This document shows, in pieces, positions 46,901-56,084 of a stretch of DNA of 64,000 nt (its first letter is position 1; each line of letters opens with the position of its first letter). The stretch spans positions 1 through 64,000 of the forward strand of contig NZ_JAHLYP010000054.1 in NCBI RefSeq assembly GCF_025127995.1, in the 5' to 3' direction. The stretch comes from Synechococcus sp. CS-1332 (GTDB lineage: Bacteria; Cyanobacteriota; Cyanobacteriia; PCC-6307; Cyanobiaceae). The position numbers and the translations under genes are program-made. Below the pieces are notes generated by a model. It worked only from the letters and a program-made list of their open reading frames with translations, ran no database searches and was not told where the DNA came from.

Positions 46901-46929
46901 GCTGCGCTGTGATCCGCTGCGCTGTGATC
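46901..46929. repeat. 14-bp direct repeat, one base apart
   Basis: GCTGCGCTGTGATC occurs at 46901-46914 and 46916-46929, between the RND gene and the end of the next gene, touching its stop codon. It looks like a local duplication. Confidence 0.8.
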
Positions 46930-47149
46930 AGCGCAGGTCGCGTTTCAGCACGGCGTAGAGGTAGTCGGGAGATTTGTAGCGGCTGGGGAGGCAGATGTGG
47001 AGCTGCTCCAGCCGGCTCCAGCAGACCGTCTTCTGAATCGCCTCCATGGTGCGTCCCTCCTTGAGCAGCAGCCGCATCGCCTTGCAGTACAGGGAATATT
47101 TCGCCTCAAGCTCGCCGATCGTGGGGGGCTGACCCTGGACCTGGGGCAT
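46928..47149 (-). CDS. conserved small hypothetical protein
   Basis: A 73-residue soluble protein from the ATG giving MPQVQGQPP. It is basic and helical (ELEAKYSLYCKAMRLLLKEGRTMEAIQKTVCWSRLEQLHICLPSRYKSP), with three Cys but no motif I recognise. It looks conserved in composition rather than random, and likely belongs to picocyanobacterial hypotheticals. A slightly longer start (47164) is possible. It is preceded by pyrF-pyrE on the same strand. Confidence 0.6.
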   Translation of the reverse strand: MPQVQGQPPTIGELEAKYSLYCKAMRLLLKEGRTMEAIQKTVCWSRLEQLHICLPSRYKSPDYLYAVLKRDLR

Positions 47150-47192
47150 GGGGGAAGGGGGCACCCGGGTTTTTCAGGGGCGCCTTACCACT

Positions 47193-48752
47193 CTACGAGC
47201 TGGCCAGTATCCCCTCGACGCCCAAAGCCCGCTCCGGAACGGCGTACCCGAGGGTGGCGGCCTGTCCATCGCTGAGCCGCCCGGCCGCATGCAGCACCCC
47301 GGTGATGCGCGGAATGTCGAGCACGGCATGGCAGCGGTAGCCCGACCTGGCGAGCCGCTGGCGGGCGCTGGTGTCCGCCTGACCGCCGTGGTCGATGAAC
47401 ACCACCACGTCCTCCACCTCCAGGCCGGAGCTTTCCAGCTTGGCGATGCCCTCAAGCACGCTGGTGCCGGTGATCAGGATGTCGTCCACCACCACCACCC
47501 GGTCGCCCTCCTCGAAGTCCCCTTCAATCAGGCGGCGGGCCCCGTGGGCCTTCACCTCCTTGCGCGGGTAGAGCAGGGGCTTGTGCAGCTGCAGGGACAG
47601 CCCGGTGGCCGTGGGCAGGGAGCCGTAGGGAATGCCGGCGATGCGGTCGAAGACCAGCTCACCGAGCTGGCCGGCGTAGGCATGCAGCACCCGGTGGAAG
47701 AGGTTGGGATCGGAGATGATCTGGCGCAGATCCACGTAGTAGTTGAAAACGGCCCCAGAGGCCTGCACGTAGTCGCCGAACAACAGGCAGCCCATGTCGA
47801 ACAGGTCGAGGATCAGGCTGGCCAATGGGTCTTCGCTGCCATCGGCATCCGGCGCGGCGCCGGCTGTCGCCCCGCTGTGCTTTTGGCGATCCGGCAGCCA
47901 CAGGCTGCAGACATCGCTCTGGTCCTGCGCCCGCCGCTCCAGCCAGCGGTCCCGCCGTTCGCTGATGCGTTGCTTGAGGGCGGCCGAGCGCTCGGCGATG
48001 TCGTCCTCCACCAGCAGGTTTTGGGGCAGGGGCATCAACAGGCCGTCGGCCGACGGACTCAGTCCGGCCTCCAGCAGGGCATCGAGCCGGTCCTCCTCTC
48101 CCCAGAGGCTGCGCAGGATCAGGAAGCGCTCCGGTGCCTCCTGGCGCACCCGGGCCAGGATGGCGGGGTCGCTGGTGCCCACTTCCAGCAGCAGCTGGTC
48201 GGGGGTGGCCCAGAGCTGGGTTTCCCGCACGATGCGCAGGTAGAGGGGGTCGTCCTCATCGGGGTGATGCTGCAGCACCCTGGCGGCCGCATTGGCGCTG
48301 TGGCAGGTGATCACCACCGCCTTTTCGGGATACAGCAGGAAGGGGGCGGCGATGTCCTGGCCGGCCAGGGGCGAGAGGGTGACGCCATCGGCGCCGAGTT
48401 CGCGGAACAGGTAATGGGCCAGGGCCGAGGAACTGTTCAGGTCCCCGTGCTTGGCATCGATGATCAGGGGGATGTCGAGGGGCACCAGTTCCCGCACCTC
48501 CCGCAGCAGTTCCAGTCCGACGGGGCCGAGGGCCTGGTAAAAACCGAGGCTGGGTTTGTAGGCGCAGACGTGGTCGGCGGTGGCTTCCACCACCGCCTTG
48601 ATCCAGTAACGCGCCTGGGAGAGAAACGAGCGACCCCCCATGCCGCGGCGGTGGGCCCAGGCCTGCAGCATCTCCGGGTTGGGATCGAGGCCGGTGACCA
48701 GAAGCGACTGACGGGCGGCGATGGCGTCGGTGAGCCGGACGAAAAAGCCCAT
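47193..48752 (-). CDS. pyrFE: bifunctional orotidine-5'-phosphate decarboxylase / orotate phosphoribosyltransferase
   Basis: A 519-residue fusion of the last two enzymes of UMP synthesis. The N-terminal PyrF half (about 1-275) shows LLVTGLDPNPEM and the catalytic DAKHGDLNSS of the long-type decarboxylase; the C-terminal PyrE half (about 315-519) has FDRIAGIPYGSLP and the PRPP-binding motif VVVVDDILITGTS. A Ser/Ala/Gly linker joins them. The order is reverse to the eukaryotic UMPS (PyrE-PyrF). It should turn orotate plus PRPP into UMP in one polypeptide. No other pyr gene is close. Confidence 0.93.
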   Translation of the reverse strand: MGFFVRLTDAIAARQSLLVTGLDPNPEMLQAWAHRRGMGGRSFLSQARYWIKAVVEATADHVCAYKPSLGFYQALGPVGLELLREVRELVPLDIPLIIDAKHGDLNSSSALAHYLFRELGADGVTLSPLAGQDIAAPFLLYPEKAVVITCHSANAAARVLQHHPDEDDPLYLRIVRETQLWATPDQLLLEVGTSDPAILARVRQEAPERFLILRSLWGEEDRLDALLEAGLSPSADGLLMPLPQNLLVEDDIAERSAALKQRISERRDRWLERRAQDQSDVCSLWLPDRQKHSGATAGAAPDADGSEDPLASLILDLFDMGCLLFGDYVQASGAVFNYYVDLRQIISDPNLFHRVLHAYAGQLGELVFDRIAGIPYGSLPTATGLSLQLHKPLLYPRKEVKAHGARRLIEGDFEEGDRVVVVDDILITGTSVLEGIAKLESSGLEVEDVVVFIDHGGQADTSARQRLARSGYRCHAVLDIPRITGVLHAAGRLSDGQAATLGYAVPERALGVEGILASS

Positions 48753-48838
48753 CGCGCGGGGGGTGATTGCCCAAGGTGCTAGGGCGAGGGGCGTCGCCTG
48801 CGCGAGTGGGTGACACAGCTCTTATTGATCCCTCGGGT

Positions 48839-50176
48839 TCAGGGGATCGCCCGCAGGGCGGACCGCAAACCGATCAAAGTGGCGAGGACGGCGCCCGCCA
48901 GAACTGGAATCAGCACGAAGTCATTGACGAGCTCCAAGGAAACTCCCATGGATTTGCCGAAGCTGATGGCCAGGTATGGGATGAACCAGGCGGCCAGGAT
49001 CGGCACCAGAATCAGGCTGATCCAGGCGCGTTGACCCGCGCCGGTGGCCCCTCGGGACAGCAGGGCGCCCGTGAGTCCCAGGATGGGCACCAGGAAGATG
49101 AATTTGTAGTCGTAGGACTTGGTGAACAGGTAGGACCCCACCCAGGTGCCCGAGAAGAGGCTGATGGTGACGGCAATCAGCCGTCCATCGAGCCGGTTGG
49201 CTTGCGACGCCAGAAAAGAGTGCAGACGGTGGCGCATCTCCTGCCGCCAGGCTCCAACGAACCCCATCAAAAGGAAAAGGAGCTTGATCCCCAGGCAACC
49301 GAAGAGCAGGACTCTGGAGTGAGCTCCGGACAAGTTGACCAACTTGTCTAAATAGACTTGGTTATCCATCAGCCCATGGCTCAGGATCCCGCCTGAGGGA
49401 GCTGGGGAATTGCGCAGAATCGGGCCGAGCCAGGGCAGGACCAGGGACAGGCCGGCCACCCCACCGAGCAGACCCCAACGGAGGTTTCTCACCGGAAGCT
49501 GGGCCTTGGATCTCAAGCCTGCAGGCAGCCATTGAGTGGCGATGAGGCCGAACAGGGGAAGGATCTTGGTGGCCACAGAAAGGAACGCCAGGGGGGCTGC
49601 AGCCACGGCCAAGCGCGGCCTCTGGCTTGACAGAGCCAGAGCCAGCAACGCCAGCAGCAGGAACACGATCAGATCGTTGTTAGCCCGCTCCAGCGCCAGT
49701 TGGAATGGCAGCGACAGGTAGGTCAGGGCCAACAGAATCCCTGCCACGGCAGCAGAGGGGATCAGGGTGAAGAAAAAGGTGCCGGTGAGCAGGGCCACGG
49801 CGGCCCCCAGCGCTATGCCCACCCACCCGAGGCTGGCACTGGAGAGACCAAGGGCACTGAACATCCACAGGGCCATCGGCGGATAGGTGAACAGGCGGCC
49901 GTAGGGGTCGCAGTTCACCCGGCCGTCGAAGAGATCGCTCAGGCTGCCGACACAGCGGGAGCTGTGGGTGAGCATGGCAAGGTCGGCAAAGGGGGGAGTG
50001 ACCATCGCGACCTGCCGGATCGGTGCGAAGGCCAGGCCGCGCCATTCCTGAAGCGAAGGAACGGCATACACAACCAGAGAGAAGCAAACGTAGAGAAAAG
50101 ATGATCCTGCCAGCAGATAACCTAAACGGTTGTTGATGTCAGAGGCTGAGGGCTTCTTTGTCTTCCGATCTGACAT
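48839..50176 (-). CDS. multi-pass membrane protein, GT87-like (DUF2029) mannosyl/glycosyltransferase
   Basis: A 445-residue protein with about ten to eleven membrane helices. The loop CDPYGRLFTYPPMALWMFSALG and the segment ERANNDLIVFLLLALLALA are typical of the DUF2029/GT87 family, polyprenyl-phosphate-mannose dependent transferases. The acidic residues in the first loop would be candidates for catalysis. The acceptor is unknown, and a simple membrane protein of other function is possible. The ATG at 50176 was preferred to a TTG 24 bases upstream. The gene is a little less GC-rich than its neighbours. Confidence 0.62.
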   Translation of the reverse strand: MSDRKTKKPSASDINNRLGYLLAGSSFLYVCFSLVVYAVPSLQEWRGLAFAPIRQVAMVTPPFADLAMLTHSSRCVGSLSDLFDGRVNCDPYGRLFTYPPMALWMFSALGLSSASLGWVGIALGAAVALLTGTFFFTLIPSAAVAGILLALTYLSLPFQLALERANNDLIVFLLLALLALALSSQRPRLAVAAAPLAFLSVATKILPLFGLIATQWLPAGLRSKAQLPVRNLRWGLLGGVAGLSLVLPWLGPILRNSPAPSGGILSHGLMDNQVYLDKLVNLSGAHSRVLLFGCLGIKLLFLLMGFVGAWRQEMRHRLHSFLASQANRLDGRLIAVTISLFSGTWVGSYLFTKSYDYKFIFLVPILGLTGALLSRGATGAGQRAWISLILVPILAAWFIPYLAISFGKSMGVSLELVNDFVLIPVLAGAVLATLIGLRSALRAIP

Positions 50177-50220
50177 CGACTGGGAAGGGCTTAGGGCCAA
50201 ATGATATCACGAATTAAGTG

Positions 50221-51948
50221 CTAATCCAGGGCCTCAAGTTTCTCGTAAGTGGGACTCCATCGGCAGTCTTCGAGTCTTGCTCTGGCGGCCTCGAGGCTGC
50301 TGGCCTGGCGCGCCAGTCCCTCCTGCACCGCCGCGATCGCCACGGCTTCGGCCACGGCCCGGGACACCGCCTGCACGGCTGAAAGGGGTGGCATCAGCGG
50401 CGCCTCAGGATCGCTGGCGGCAGGAATCACCCGGGCCAGGGCCTCGATGCTGGCGTCAATCATGGTGTCGCTCACCTCCCTGGCGCCCACCGCCACGGCT
50501 CCGTAACCCAGGCCGGGGAACACGAAGCAGTTGTTGCACTGGCCGATCACCCGTTCGATCGGCTGGCCGGCGCTGCCGGTGCAGGCCACGGGGGGGAAGG
50601 GGCTGCCGGTGGCCACCAGCGCCCGGCCCTGGCTCCAGTCCAGCAGGTGCTCCGGGGTGATCTCCGCCAGGTGGGTGGGATTGGAGAGGGGCAGAACGAT
50701 CGGCCGCTCGACACCGCCGCAGAGCGCCTCCACCACCGCCTGGTTGAAGGCCCCGGCCGCCGTGGAGGTCCCGATCAGCACCCCCGGCCGCACCGCTTCG
50801 ATCACGGCCAGCAGGCCCGGCCCGTGGCTGCTCTCGCCGGCCTCCGCCCCGAAGCGGGCCGTCAGGAGCTGTTGCGACTTGGCAAACGGCCGGGCGCCGC
50901 CCGCAAGAGACGGGGTGGCGGCGTGGATCAGCCCATCACGATCGATCAGCCAGAGGCGATCAGCGGCTTCGGAGGCGGTGAGCCCCGCGCGCTGCAGCAG
51001 ACGCCAGAGCCGCTCGGCGATGCCGCAGCCGGCACTGCCCGCCCCGAAGATGACGATCTGCTGATCAACCAGCTGCTTGCCGAGGCCCCGCAGGCCGGCC
51101 AGGATCGCGGCGGCGGCCACGCTGCTGGTGCCCTGGATGTCGTCGTTGAAGCTCGGCACCCGGTGCCGGTAGGCCTCCAGCACGGAGCGGGCATGGGTGG
51201 CGCCGAAGTCCTCCCAGTGCACCAGGGCGCCGGGGCAGACCCGCTGCACCGCCGAGACGAAACAGTCGAGGAAGGCGGTGTAGGCCTCCCCCTGCAGGCG
51301 GGGCTGGCGCAGGCCCGGGTAGCAGGGGTCGGCGAGCAGTTCCGGCCTGTCGGTGCCCACATCGAGCATCACTGGCAGCCCCCTGGCTGGATCGAGCCCG
51401 GCGCAGAGGGTGTAGACGGCCAGCTTCCCCTGGCAGATCTGGATGCCCCCCACGCCCTGGTCACCGATGCCGAGGATCCCCTGGGCGTCGGTGACCAGCA
51501 GCAGGTCCGGGGAGTGGTCGCCGCAGGCCTGAACCAGCAGCTCCTCGAGACGCTCCTGCTGCGGTGCCGCCAGGTAGATCCCCTGGCTGGGGCTGCGGTA
51601 GGTGTGGCTGAAATGCTGGATCGCCTGCCCGACCGTGGGGGTGTAAACGATCGGCATCGCCAGCTCGATGTGATCGGCCAGGAAGCGGTGGAAGAGGGTC
51701 ACGTTCCGCTCCCTCAGGGTCTGGAGGTAGGCGTAACGCTCCAGGTCGCTGCCCATCGCCTCGAAGGCCAGGCGGCAGCGCTCCACCTGGGCCTCGATGC
51801 TCTCCACCTGCCAGGGCAGCAGGGACTCCAGGCCCAGGGCCTGGCGCTCTGCCCGGCTGAAGGCGGTGCCCTTGTTGAGCAAGGGGTCATTCAGCAGCTC
51901 GGCGCCGCGGAGGATCGTGCTCCGCTGGCGACGGGGTTCGGCGACCAC
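50221..51948 (-). CDS. maeA: NAD-dependent malic enzyme
   Basis: A 575-residue enzyme of the large SfcA/MaeA type: oxidative decarboxylation of malate to pyruvate. Features are MPIVYTPTVGQAIQHFSHTYR, the metal-binding HWEDFGATHARSVLEAYRHRVPSFNDDIQGTSSV segment and the nucleotide-binding IVIFGAGSAGCG. The length matches the family. It starts at GTG. The product pyruvate is the substrate of NifJ, but the genes are 14 kb apart. Confidence 0.94.
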   Translation of the reverse strand: MVAEPRRQRSTILRGAELLNDPLLNKGTAFSRAERQALGLESLLPWQVESIEAQVERCRLAFEAMGSDLERYAYLQTLRERNVTLFHRFLADHIELAMPIVYTPTVGQAIQHFSHTYRSPSQGIYLAAPQQERLEELLVQACGDHSPDLLLVTDAQGILGIGDQGVGGIQICQGKLAVYTLCAGLDPARGLPVMLDVGTDRPELLADPCYPGLRQPRLQGEAYTAFLDCFVSAVQRVCPGALVHWEDFGATHARSVLEAYRHRVPSFNDDIQGTSSVAAAAILAGLRGLGKQLVDQQIVIFGAGSAGCGIAERLWRLLQRAGLTASEAADRLWLIDRDGLIHAATPSLAGGARPFAKSQQLLTARFGAEAGESSHGPGLLAVIEAVRPGVLIGTSTAAGAFNQAVVEALCGGVERPIVLPLSNPTHLAEITPEHLLDWSQGRALVATGSPFPPVACTGSAGQPIERVIGQCNNCFVFPGLGYGAVAVGAREVSDTMIDASIEALARVIPAASDPEAPLMPPLSAVQAVSRAVAEAVAIAAVQEGLARQASSLEAARARLEDCRWSPTYEKLEALD

Positions 51949-52089
51949 GGCGTGCTCCTGGGTCCGCTGGCGCCCCCATCATCCATGGGCCGCCGGGATC
52001 ACGCTGCCCGCGCCGCCCCGGGAATCTGGGCGAGAGTGGCCGCTCTGAGCAACCTGCGGTCTCGGCTTGATGCCCTTGTGACGTCCCCC

Positions 52090-52917
52090 ATGAAGATCGT
52101 GCGGTACCTCGATGGCGCGGGTGGCCTCCATCACGCCCGTCTGGATCCCGACGGGCTCCTGGAGCGTTTGGCGGGCGACCTGTTCGGTGAACTGGTGCCC
52201 ACGGGCGAACCGGCCGTGGCGAAGCGGATCCTGGCCCCTTTGGAGCCCCGGGCCATCCTCTGCATCGGTCTGAACTACCGCCGCCATGCCGCCGAGACCG
52301 GTGCGGCGATCCCCTCCTATCCGGTGCTGTTCATGAAATCGCCGGGGGCGGTGCAGCACCCGGACGCCCCCATCACCCTGCCGACCACCGCGTCCAGCCA
52401 CCAGGTGGATTACGAGGGGGAACTGGCGGTGGTGATCGGTCGCACCTGCCGCAACGTGCCGCGCTCCGAGGCCCTCAAGGTGGTGCTGGGCTACACCTGC
52501 GCCAATGACGTCAGCGCCCGCGACTGGCAGAAGCAGCCCCGCCTCGGCGGCGGCCAGTGGTGCCGCGGCAAGAGCTTCGACAGCTTCGCGCCCCTGGGCC
52601 CCTGCCTGGTGAGCGCCGCAGCGATCCCCGATCCCCAGGCCCTCAGCCTGCAGACCCGCCTCAACGGCGCAACGGTTCAAGCGGCCAGCACCGCCGACAT
52701 GATCTTTCCAGTGGCGGAGATCATCGAATTCCTCAGCGCCAGCACCACCCTGCTGGCCGGCACCGTGATCCTCACCGGCACCCCCAGTGGTGTGGGCATG
52801 GCGGCTGATCCACCCCGCTGGCTGCGCGTGGGCGATACGGTCGAGGTGGAGATCGAAGGCATCGGTGTGCTGCGCAACCCGGTGATCGAAGAGCCCATCT
52901 CCGCGCAGATCCACTGA
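52090..52917 (+). CDS. fumarylacetoacetate hydrolase family protein
   Basis: A 275-residue FAH-fold protein. The metal and active-site region is CIGLNYRRHAAETG, MKSPGAVQHPDAPI, DYEGELAVVIGR and GYTCANDVSARDWQ, with RGKSFDSFAPLGPCLV and GTPSGVGM in the order of YcgM/acylpyruvase-type members. Such enzymes hydrolyse acylpyruvates or decarboxylate oxaloacetate. Substrate not determinable here. The ATG at 52090 matches the family N-terminus; longer frames upstream do not. The Trp-rich small protein follows after about 25 bases. Confidence 0.9.
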   Translation: MKIVRYLDGAGGLHHARLDPDGLLERLAGDLFGELVPTGEPAVAKRILAPLEPRAILCIGLNYRRHAAETGAAIPSYPVLFMKSPGAVQHPDAPITLPTTASSHQVDYEGELAVVIGRTCRNVPRSEALKVVLGYTCANDVSARDWQKQPRLGGGQWCRGKSFDSFAPLGPCLVSAAAIPDPQALSLQTRLNGATVQAASTADMIFPVAEIIEFLSASTTLLAGTVILTGTPSGVGMAADPPRWLRVGDTVEVEIEGIGVLRNPVIEEPISAQIH

Positions 52918-52942
52918 CGTTCTATCCCCCGCCTCCCGCTTG

Positions 52943-53188
52943 ATGAAGCTGCCCGCCGCCTGGACTGCCCAGCCCGCCTGGGCCGAACGCAGCGGTGGCT
53001 ATCGCCACTTCGCGGTGCTGGGCCAGCGGGGTCGCGGCCGCGAGCGGACCGTGGAGCTTCAGGCGGTGCTGGAGCCGCAGGTCCGGCTGCTGGTGCCCCT
53101 GGGTGAGCTGCGCGACCGCGATGCATGGCAACCGGGCTGGCAGCAGCTGCCGCAGCAGGAGGGGCCATCCGAGGGGACGGCCCTTTGA
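52943..53188 (+). CDS. Trp-rich small protein (TIGR02450 family)
   Basis: An 81-residue protein matching the TIGR02450 Trp-rich family: LPAAWTAQ, the GYRHFAVLGQRG strand, VELQAVLEPQVRLLVPLGELRDRDAWQPGWQQL. Members are common in picocyanobacteria and proteobacteria and have no known function. It has three Trp, fewer than many members, and no Cys. It is probably cotranscribed with the FAA hydrolase gene. Confidence 0.8.
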   Translation: MKLPAAWTAQPAWAERSGGYRHFAVLGQRGRGRERTVELQAVLEPQVRLLVPLGELRDRDAWQPGWQQLPQQEGPSEGTAL

Positions 53189-53203
53189 GGGACGCGGCCG
53201 GGC

Positions 53204-55060
53204 TCAACCCCGAGACAGTCCCCGACGGGCGACCACGTCCCAGGCCTGGTCGTTGTCGGCGCTGATGCTGTACCCGTCGGCCTGGAGCAACTGCTCCAGG
53301 TCATGGGTCAGCTGACGCGAACGGGCGATCACCAGCGCGTCGTCGCCTTCGATCGTCGCCATTTCCTGCAGCGCGGCCTCATCGTGCTGACGGAAGGTCT
53401 GGGCGATTCGATGGGCCCGGTGGGCCCGCACTCCCAGCAGCCTGAGGGCATCGATGCCCATCTCCAGGGCCGAGCCGAAGGTTTCCCGACGGATCAGGCT
53501 CACCCCATGGCGGATCAGGGCGTAGGCATGGCGGCGATCCTGGGCTCGGGCCAGGATCGCCAGGTGGGGGAAATGCTTCTGGGCCAGGGCCACGATCTCC
53601 AGTGCCTTGTCGGGATCATCAATCGCCACCACCAGCAGCCGGGCCTGGGCGGCCCCGGCCGCCTGCAGCAGATCGAGCCGACCGGCGTCGCCGTAGAACA
53701 CTGTCCAGCCGAAGCGCCGCAGCAGATCGATCTGGGCGGGGCTGTGGTCCAGCACCGTGATGCGACAGCGGTGGGCCAGCAGCAGCCGCCCCACAACCTG
53801 CCCGAAGCGGCCGAAGCCGGCGATGATCACCGGGCTGTCGCTCGTGTCGATGCCGTCGGCCTCCCGTTCCTCGTCCGGGCTGGCGAAACGGGGCTGCAGC
53901 CAGCGGTCGTTGGCGATCAGCAGCAGGGGGGTGAGCAGCATGGAGAAGGCCACCACCGCCACGAGCACGGCCGTGAGGCTTTCCGGCAGCACCTTGGCCT
54001 TGGTGGCGAAGGAGAACAGGACGAAGGCGAATTCGCCCCCCTGGGCGAGGGCGAAGCCGAACAGGAGGGTCTGGCTCCAGGCCAGACGGAAACCCCGCCC
54101 CAGGGCCACCAGCACGCCCAGCTTGGTGAACACCAGGGCTACTACCAGGCCCAGGATCAACCACGGCCGCTCGATCAGCAGGCCGAAATCGATGCTGGCC
54201 CCCACCGTGAGAAAGAACAGCCCGAGCAGCAGCCCCTTGAAGGGGGCGATGTCACCCTCCAGCTCGTGGCGGTATTCGTTGTCGGCCAGCACCACCCCGG
54301 CCACGAAGGTGCCCAGGGCGGGTGAGAGGCCCACCTGCTGCATGGCGAGGGCAATGCCGATCACCAGCAGCAGGGCCATGGCGGTGAACACCTCCCGCAA
54401 CCGCGTGGCGGCCACGATGCGGAACACGGGCCGCATCAGGTACCGGCCGCCGACGATGATCCCGGCCACGATTCCCAGCACCATCACAGCCTGCAGCCAG
54501 GGATTGAGCGCCGGCCCGTGGCCCCCCAGATCGGCCTTCTCGTAGGCCAGCAATGGCAGCAACGCCAGGATGGGGATCACCGCGATGTCCTGGAAGAGCA
54601 GCACCGAGAAGGCCGACTGGCCCGCGTCGGTTTTCGCCAGGCCCTTCTCGTCCAGGCTCTGCAGGCCGATGGCCGTCGATGACATCGACAGGATCAGCCC
54701 CACCGCCAGGGCCATCGTCCAGGCCAGCCCGAGCCCCATGGCCAGGGCCGCGATCAGCAGGGCGGTGGCCAGCACCTGCAGGCCACCCATGCCGAGGATC
54801 GGCAGTCGCAGACGCCACAGCCTGGAGGGCTGCAGCTCCAGCCCCACCAGGAACAGCAGCATGACCACGCCGAACTCGGCGAAGTGCATCACGTCCTCCC
54901 CCTCCTGCCCCACCAGACGCAGGCCGAAGGGGCCGATCACCACCCCGGCGATGAGATAGCCGAGCACCGAACCCAGCCCCAGCCGGTTGGAGATCGGTAC
55001 CGCCACCACGGCCGCAGCCAGATAGATGAAGGCCTGCAGGAAAAGGCTTTCGTCATGCAT
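53204..55060 (-). CDS. monovalent cation:proton antiporter (CPA2, KefC-like)
   Basis: A 618-residue protein with about twelve membrane helices (MHDESLFLQAFIYLAAAVVAVPIS onwards) and a C-terminal RCK/TrkA-N domain (about 405-520) with the NAD-binding IIAGFGRFGQVVGRLL. The antiporter core keeps the conserved acidic residues around helices 5-6. It resembles KefB/KefC, which release K+ when gated by electrophile adducts. The start codon overlaps the stop of the KefF-like gene by eight bases, so the two are coupled as in the enterobacterial kefFC operon. Confidence 0.9.
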   Translation of the reverse strand: MHDESLFLQAFIYLAAAVVAVPISNRLGLGSVLGYLIAGVVIGPFGLRLVGQEGEDVMHFAEFGVVMLLFLVGLELQPSRLWRLRLPILGMGGLQVLATALLIAALAMGLGLAWTMALAVGLILSMSSTAIGLQSLDEKGLAKTDAGQSAFSVLLFQDIAVIPILALLPLLAYEKADLGGHGPALNPWLQAVMVLGIVAGIIVGGRYLMRPVFRIVAATRLREVFTAMALLLVIGIALAMQQVGLSPALGTFVAGVVLADNEYRHELEGDIAPFKGLLLGLFFLTVGASIDFGLLIERPWLILGLVVALVFTKLGVLVALGRGFRLAWSQTLLFGFALAQGGEFAFVLFSFATKAKVLPESLTAVLVAVVAFSMLLTPLLLIANDRWLQPRFASPDEEREADGIDTSDSPVIIAGFGRFGQVVGRLLLAHRCRITVLDHSPAQIDLLRRFGWTVFYGDAGRLDLLQAAGAAQARLLVVAIDDPDKALEIVALAQKHFPHLAILARAQDRRHAYALIRHGVSLIRRETFGSALEMGIDALRLLGVRAHRAHRIAQTFRQHDEAALQEMATIEGDDALVIARSRQLTHDLEQLLQADGYSISADNDQAWDVVARRGLSRG

Positions 55061-55688
55061 GGTCGGTCACCGGGGAGGGGCCGAGCACCCGCTCGAGGTT
55101 GTGATACAGGTACTCCCCTTCTGAGAGTCCATCCCAGCGCACCGTGTCATCCCGCAGCCCCATGAGCAGGAGCCGGTAGGAGCGGACGTAGGGGTCGATC
55201 TGGCCGGCCTCCCGGAGCAGGTGGGTGCCGTGGATCACGAAGGGGGGCAGCCAGTCCATGCCGCAGAGGCGGGCGGTCTGCTCGAAGGGTGCCAGCAGTT
55301 CCCTGATCGCAAAGCGGTTGGCGCCGGAGCGGCTGTAGGCCTGCTGCTGGCCGCCGGTGGTGATGGCCGAGAGAAACTTCTTGCCCGCCAGGGCCGTTCC
55401 GCCGGCACCGTAGGCGAAGCCGTGCTCGAGCACCAGGTCCTGCCACTCCTTGAGAATCGCCGGGCTGCTGTACCAGTAAAACGGGTGCTGGAACACGATC
55501 ACGTCGTGGGCAAGCAGCAGGGCCTGCTCCCTTTTCACGTCGATGTGGAAGCTGGGATAGGCCTCGTACAGATCGTGCAATGTGACGTGTTCGAGGTCGC
55601 CGATGGCCCGGATCAGGCGACGGTTCACCCAGGACTTGTGCAGGGCCGGATGGGCGAACAGCACCAGGATGCGGTTGGCGTTGTCCAT
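55053..55688 (-). CDS. KefF-like NAD(P)H oxidoreductase (flavodoxin fold)
   Basis: A 211-residue flavodoxin-like protein: ILVLFAHPALHKSWVNRRL (FMN/phosphate binding), the FQHPFYWYSSPAILKEWQDLVL motif of quinone reductases, and a central GFAYGAGGTALAGKK segment. In kefFC-type systems this subunit is needed for full activity of the antiporter and can reduce quinones. The eight-base overlap with the antiporter gene supports that role. The ATG at 55688 is the first family-consistent start. Confidence 0.88.
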   Translation of the reverse strand: MDNANRILVLFAHPALHKSWVNRRLIRAIGDLEHVTLHDLYEAYPSFHIDVKREQALLLAHDVIVFQHPFYWYSSPAILKEWQDLVLEHGFAYGAGGTALAGKKFLSAITTGGQQQAYSRSGANRFAIRELLAPFEQTARLCGMDWLPPFVIHGTHLLREAGQIDPYVRSYRLLLMGLRDDTVRWDGLSEGEYLYHNLERVLGPSPVTDHA

Positions 55689-55798
55689 GGGCCGTTCCTC
55701 CGTGTGCGGAGGTTAGTCGGCATTCTCGGCACGGACAGACGCAGGAAGGCGTTGCTTGCAGGCTGGCGATTCGCCCCGGATTCCCGTCTGCCGGCCGG

Positions 55799-56077
55799 AT
55801 GGATTCCGCCGCTGTCCCTAAACTGGCCTCACCTGAAAACGGCCCTGTGACCTTCAACGGATCCCTGGCGGAGCTCCAGGCCCTGGTCGAGGGCCTCGGC
55901 TGCGTTGGCCACTGGGTCCACGAGGGGGCCTTCGAGATGCTGGTGATCGAGGACGGCGTATCGAACCTGCGGCTCAACTGGTGGCCCGGGACCGGAACCC
56001 TGATGCTGGTGGGAGATCCGGCCCAGCGCAGGGAACTGGAGCCGCGGCTGAAGGAGGCCCTGGCCGGCCGCGCCTGA
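55799..56077 (+). CDS. small conserved hypothetical protein
   Basis: A 92-residue acidic protein of one compact alpha/beta domain: LAELQALVEGLGCVGHWVHEGAFEMLVIEDGVSNLRLNWWPGTGTLMLVGD. It is likely conserved in picocyanobacteria but I cannot name a family. A GTG start at 55847 (MTFNGSL) would drop 16 residues of poor character and is quite likely. It runs into the convergent L,D-transpeptidase gene with eight bases between stops. Confidence 0.6.
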   Translation: MDSAAVPKLASPENGPVTFNGSLAELQALVEGLGCVGHWVHEGAFEMLVIEDGVSNLRLNWWPGTGTLMLVGDPAQRRELEPRLKEALAGRA

Positions 56078-56084
56078 ACGCCGC

